Assembly (NCBI GenBank): GCA_022599775.1
Contig: JAHZLQ010000015.1
Span: forward strand, 58,318 to 122,317
Reading direction: 5' to 3'
Length of the DNA: 64,000 bases
Origin: Gammaproteobacteria bacterium
Lineage (GTDB): Bacteria > Pseudomonadota > Gammaproteobacteria > Nevskiales > Nevskiaceae
Below are positions 62,677 through 64,000 of this stretch, one piece after another. The position numbers and the translations under genes were made by a program. The stretch's first letter is position 1. Each line of letters starts with the position of its first letter. The notes under the pieces are model-generated. The model worked only from the letters and a program-made list of their open reading frames with translations, did not search any database and had not been told where the DNA came from.

Positions 62677-63756
62677 TCAGTTCTCGCCGGCCAGCCTCAG
62701 TTCGACGCGACGGTTCATCGCACGACCGTCTTCGGTTTCATTGTCGGCAAGCGGCTCACCTTCTCCGTAACCGTTAGAAGTCAGACGATCGGCGGCGATG
62801 CCCGCGCTGATCAGGTATGCACGGACCGACTCAGCGCGTTGCTGGGACAGCTCCATGTTGTAGGCCTCGGTGCCTTGCGCGTCAGTGTGTCCGGCGATCT
62901 CTACCGTCATCGACTGCGTGTACTGCGCAACCTGTTCGACGATGGCGTCGAGAATGCGCTTGGAGTTGATGTCCAGCTTCGCGGAAGCGAGTTCGAAGTT
63001 GACGCCGTCCAGCGACATGACCTGCGGCAGGGCGCAGCCCGAGACATCGACTTCGAGGTCGGCCGGCGTGCTGGGGCAGCGATCGTACTGGTCCGGGACA
63101 CCGTCTTCGTCACCATCCGGCAGCGGCTCGGGCTCGGGTGCCGGCTCCACCTCAACCACGCGTACTTCCTGGACGACTTCCTTGACCTCCGGCATCGGGG
63201 ACGCTGCGCGGTGCAATGGAATTTCGACACCCAGGCCGAACTTGATATCGTTCACACCGCCATCAAATGCATCGAACATATACCTTGCGTCCGCACGAAC
63301 GCGCAGCCCAAATGGCCCGATTCCCTTGGACGCTAAGCCAAGTCCGATGTTCGCGATCGGTTCGAGTTCGTCTTCATCTCCCGGTGCAACGTCGTTATAC
63401 GCGAGGCCACCGCCGGCCAGAAGGAATGGTGTGAGATATGGAATAGTGGAGAGCGAATAACGAACGTCGACCGCGAGCCCATGACGGTCGAAGTACTCAA
63501 ACCCGTCAGCCTCAGTGCGCAGTCGTTCAGTGAAACCTCGTGCCTCAAAGCCCCAGCCCGGCATAAGACTCCAACCATAAATGGCTTCAACTCCCTCACC
63601 GCTACTGACGCCGCGCTTGCTGTCGGGGTCCACATAATTGCCAAGTATGCCGATATACGATTCGGACTCTGCCGCATCGTCTTGAGCCCAGCCGATTGAG
63701 GGCGCGAGCGCCGCCAGCAATACAGAAATGCCCAACTTGGGCAGGAATCCCTTCAT
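62677..63756 (-). CDS. OmpA-family outer-membrane protein with TSP3 repeat
   Basis: 359 residues from the ATG at 63754-63756 (AAGGGA site), signal peptide cleaved near GWA-QD. A barrel domain (about 30-205) is followed by a Pro/Glu-rich linker (VEVEPAPEPEPLPDGDEDGV), one TSP3 unit (PDQYDRCPSTP) and the OmpA domain, with IAGHTDAQGTEAYNMELSQQ and MNRRVELRL. The domain binds peptidoglycan and anchors the outer membrane. It resembles the gene at 54771-55910 but has fewer TSP3 units. Confidence 0.93.
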   Translation of the reverse strand: MKGFLPKLGISVLLAALAPSIGWAQDDAAESESYIGILGNYVDPDSKRGVSSGEGVEAIYGWSLMPGWGFEARGFTERLRTEADGFEYFDRHGLAVDVRYSLSTIPYLTPFLLAGGGLAYNDVAPGDEDELEPIANIGLGLASKGIGPFGLRVRADARYMFDAFDGGVNDIKFGLGVEIPLHRAASPMPEVKEVVQEVRVVEVEPAPEPEPLPDGDEDGVPDQYDRCPSTPADLEVDVSGCALPQVMSLDGVNFELASAKLDINSKRILDAIVEQVAQYTQSMTVEIAGHTDAQGTEAYNMELSQQRAESVRAYLISAGIAADRLTSNGYGEGEPLADNETEDGRAMNRRVELRLAGEN

Positions 63757-63980
63757 GTTTGCGTCCCTTGGATTTGTTGTACTTCGATTTTGATTGGTGC
63801 ACCGCACCAGCGCGAAGGGTAGCCGAAAAACCGAAACGGGAAGTGAGAGAAATTGAAAGCCAAAGTTCATCGACAGCGATTCGAGTTCCGCGTTTAGTCA
63901 ATTGCGCCCTAGCCGTGACCATATATTTTGAATGCCGGGGACGCCGCCCAAGTGGGGGCGGGCGCTCATACGGGCGACAA

Positions 63981-64000
63981 AGAAAAAGCCCCGCGCGGGC
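63981..64000 (-). terminator. Part of a terminator belonging to a gene beyond the window
   Basis: AAAAAGCCCCGCGCGGGC at the window edge reads on the minus strand as a GC-rich stem followed by TTTTTC. The stem is cut by the window end. Confidence 0.6.

Overview
The window is high-GC chromosomal DNA from a gammaproteobacterium. The best guess is a Nevskiales/Xanthomonadales-type lineage, inferred from gene content only. Supporting evidence: the cluster TIGR02449 - zapA - 6S RNA - 5-formyl-THF cyclo-ligase, the AcnD/PrpF type of methylcitrate cycle, MetX/MetW, GreB, SelO, and a strong load of envelope and lipid genes (DUF1329, MMPL, thiolase, enoyl-CoA hydratase). I found no rRNA, tRNA, phage, transposase or CRISPR array.

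Layout. 0-11.3 kb: propionate (2-methylcitrate) locus, with prpR divergent from prpB-prpC-acnD. prpF lies about 3.9 kb further on, past an accessory patch holding an SRPBCC gene, a VapBC pair, a secreted protein gene with a decayed paralog tail, and a ParDE pair. 11.5-13.6 kb: kynA-kynU (tryptophan to anthranilate). 13.7-24.8 kb: mixed genes (beta-helix protein, enoyl-CoA hydratase, M28 peptidase, PhoX-type protein, acetolactate synthase, DMT transporter, SelO). 24.7-30 kb: NDH-2, then an operon of a small PLDc_N membrane protein, a LolA-like periplasmic protein and an MMPL transporter fused to a cyclic-nucleotide-binding domain.

30-43.6 kb: SDR-greB, a lipoprotein, rhodanese, then a tightly overlapping six-gene operon DUF3450 - long ExbB (TtpC-like) - ExbB - ExbD - TonB - TPR protein. 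The last gene is fused to a DUF1329 domain, and a second, free-standing DUF1329 gene follows 2.4 kb later with UbiB-like kinase, DUF2505 and DUF2970 genes. This is the most unusual part of the window: a TonB2-like energy-transducing system tied by fusion to a family linked with hydrophobic-compound handling in the envelope.

43.7-64 kb: housekeeping. metX-metW, yggT and proC lie opposite ilvA; then EVE-domain protein, lipoprotein, formyl-THF cyclo-ligase, 6S RNA, zapA, DegQ-type protease, PEBP, SohB, two OmpA-type proteins with thrombospondin-3 repeats plus a degenerate relative, hemH, two sodium symporters (AGCS and NSS) and a thiolase.

Family assignments come from reading motifs by eye. Starts were moved from the longest open frame where a ribosome-binding site, signal peptide or overlap argued for it.
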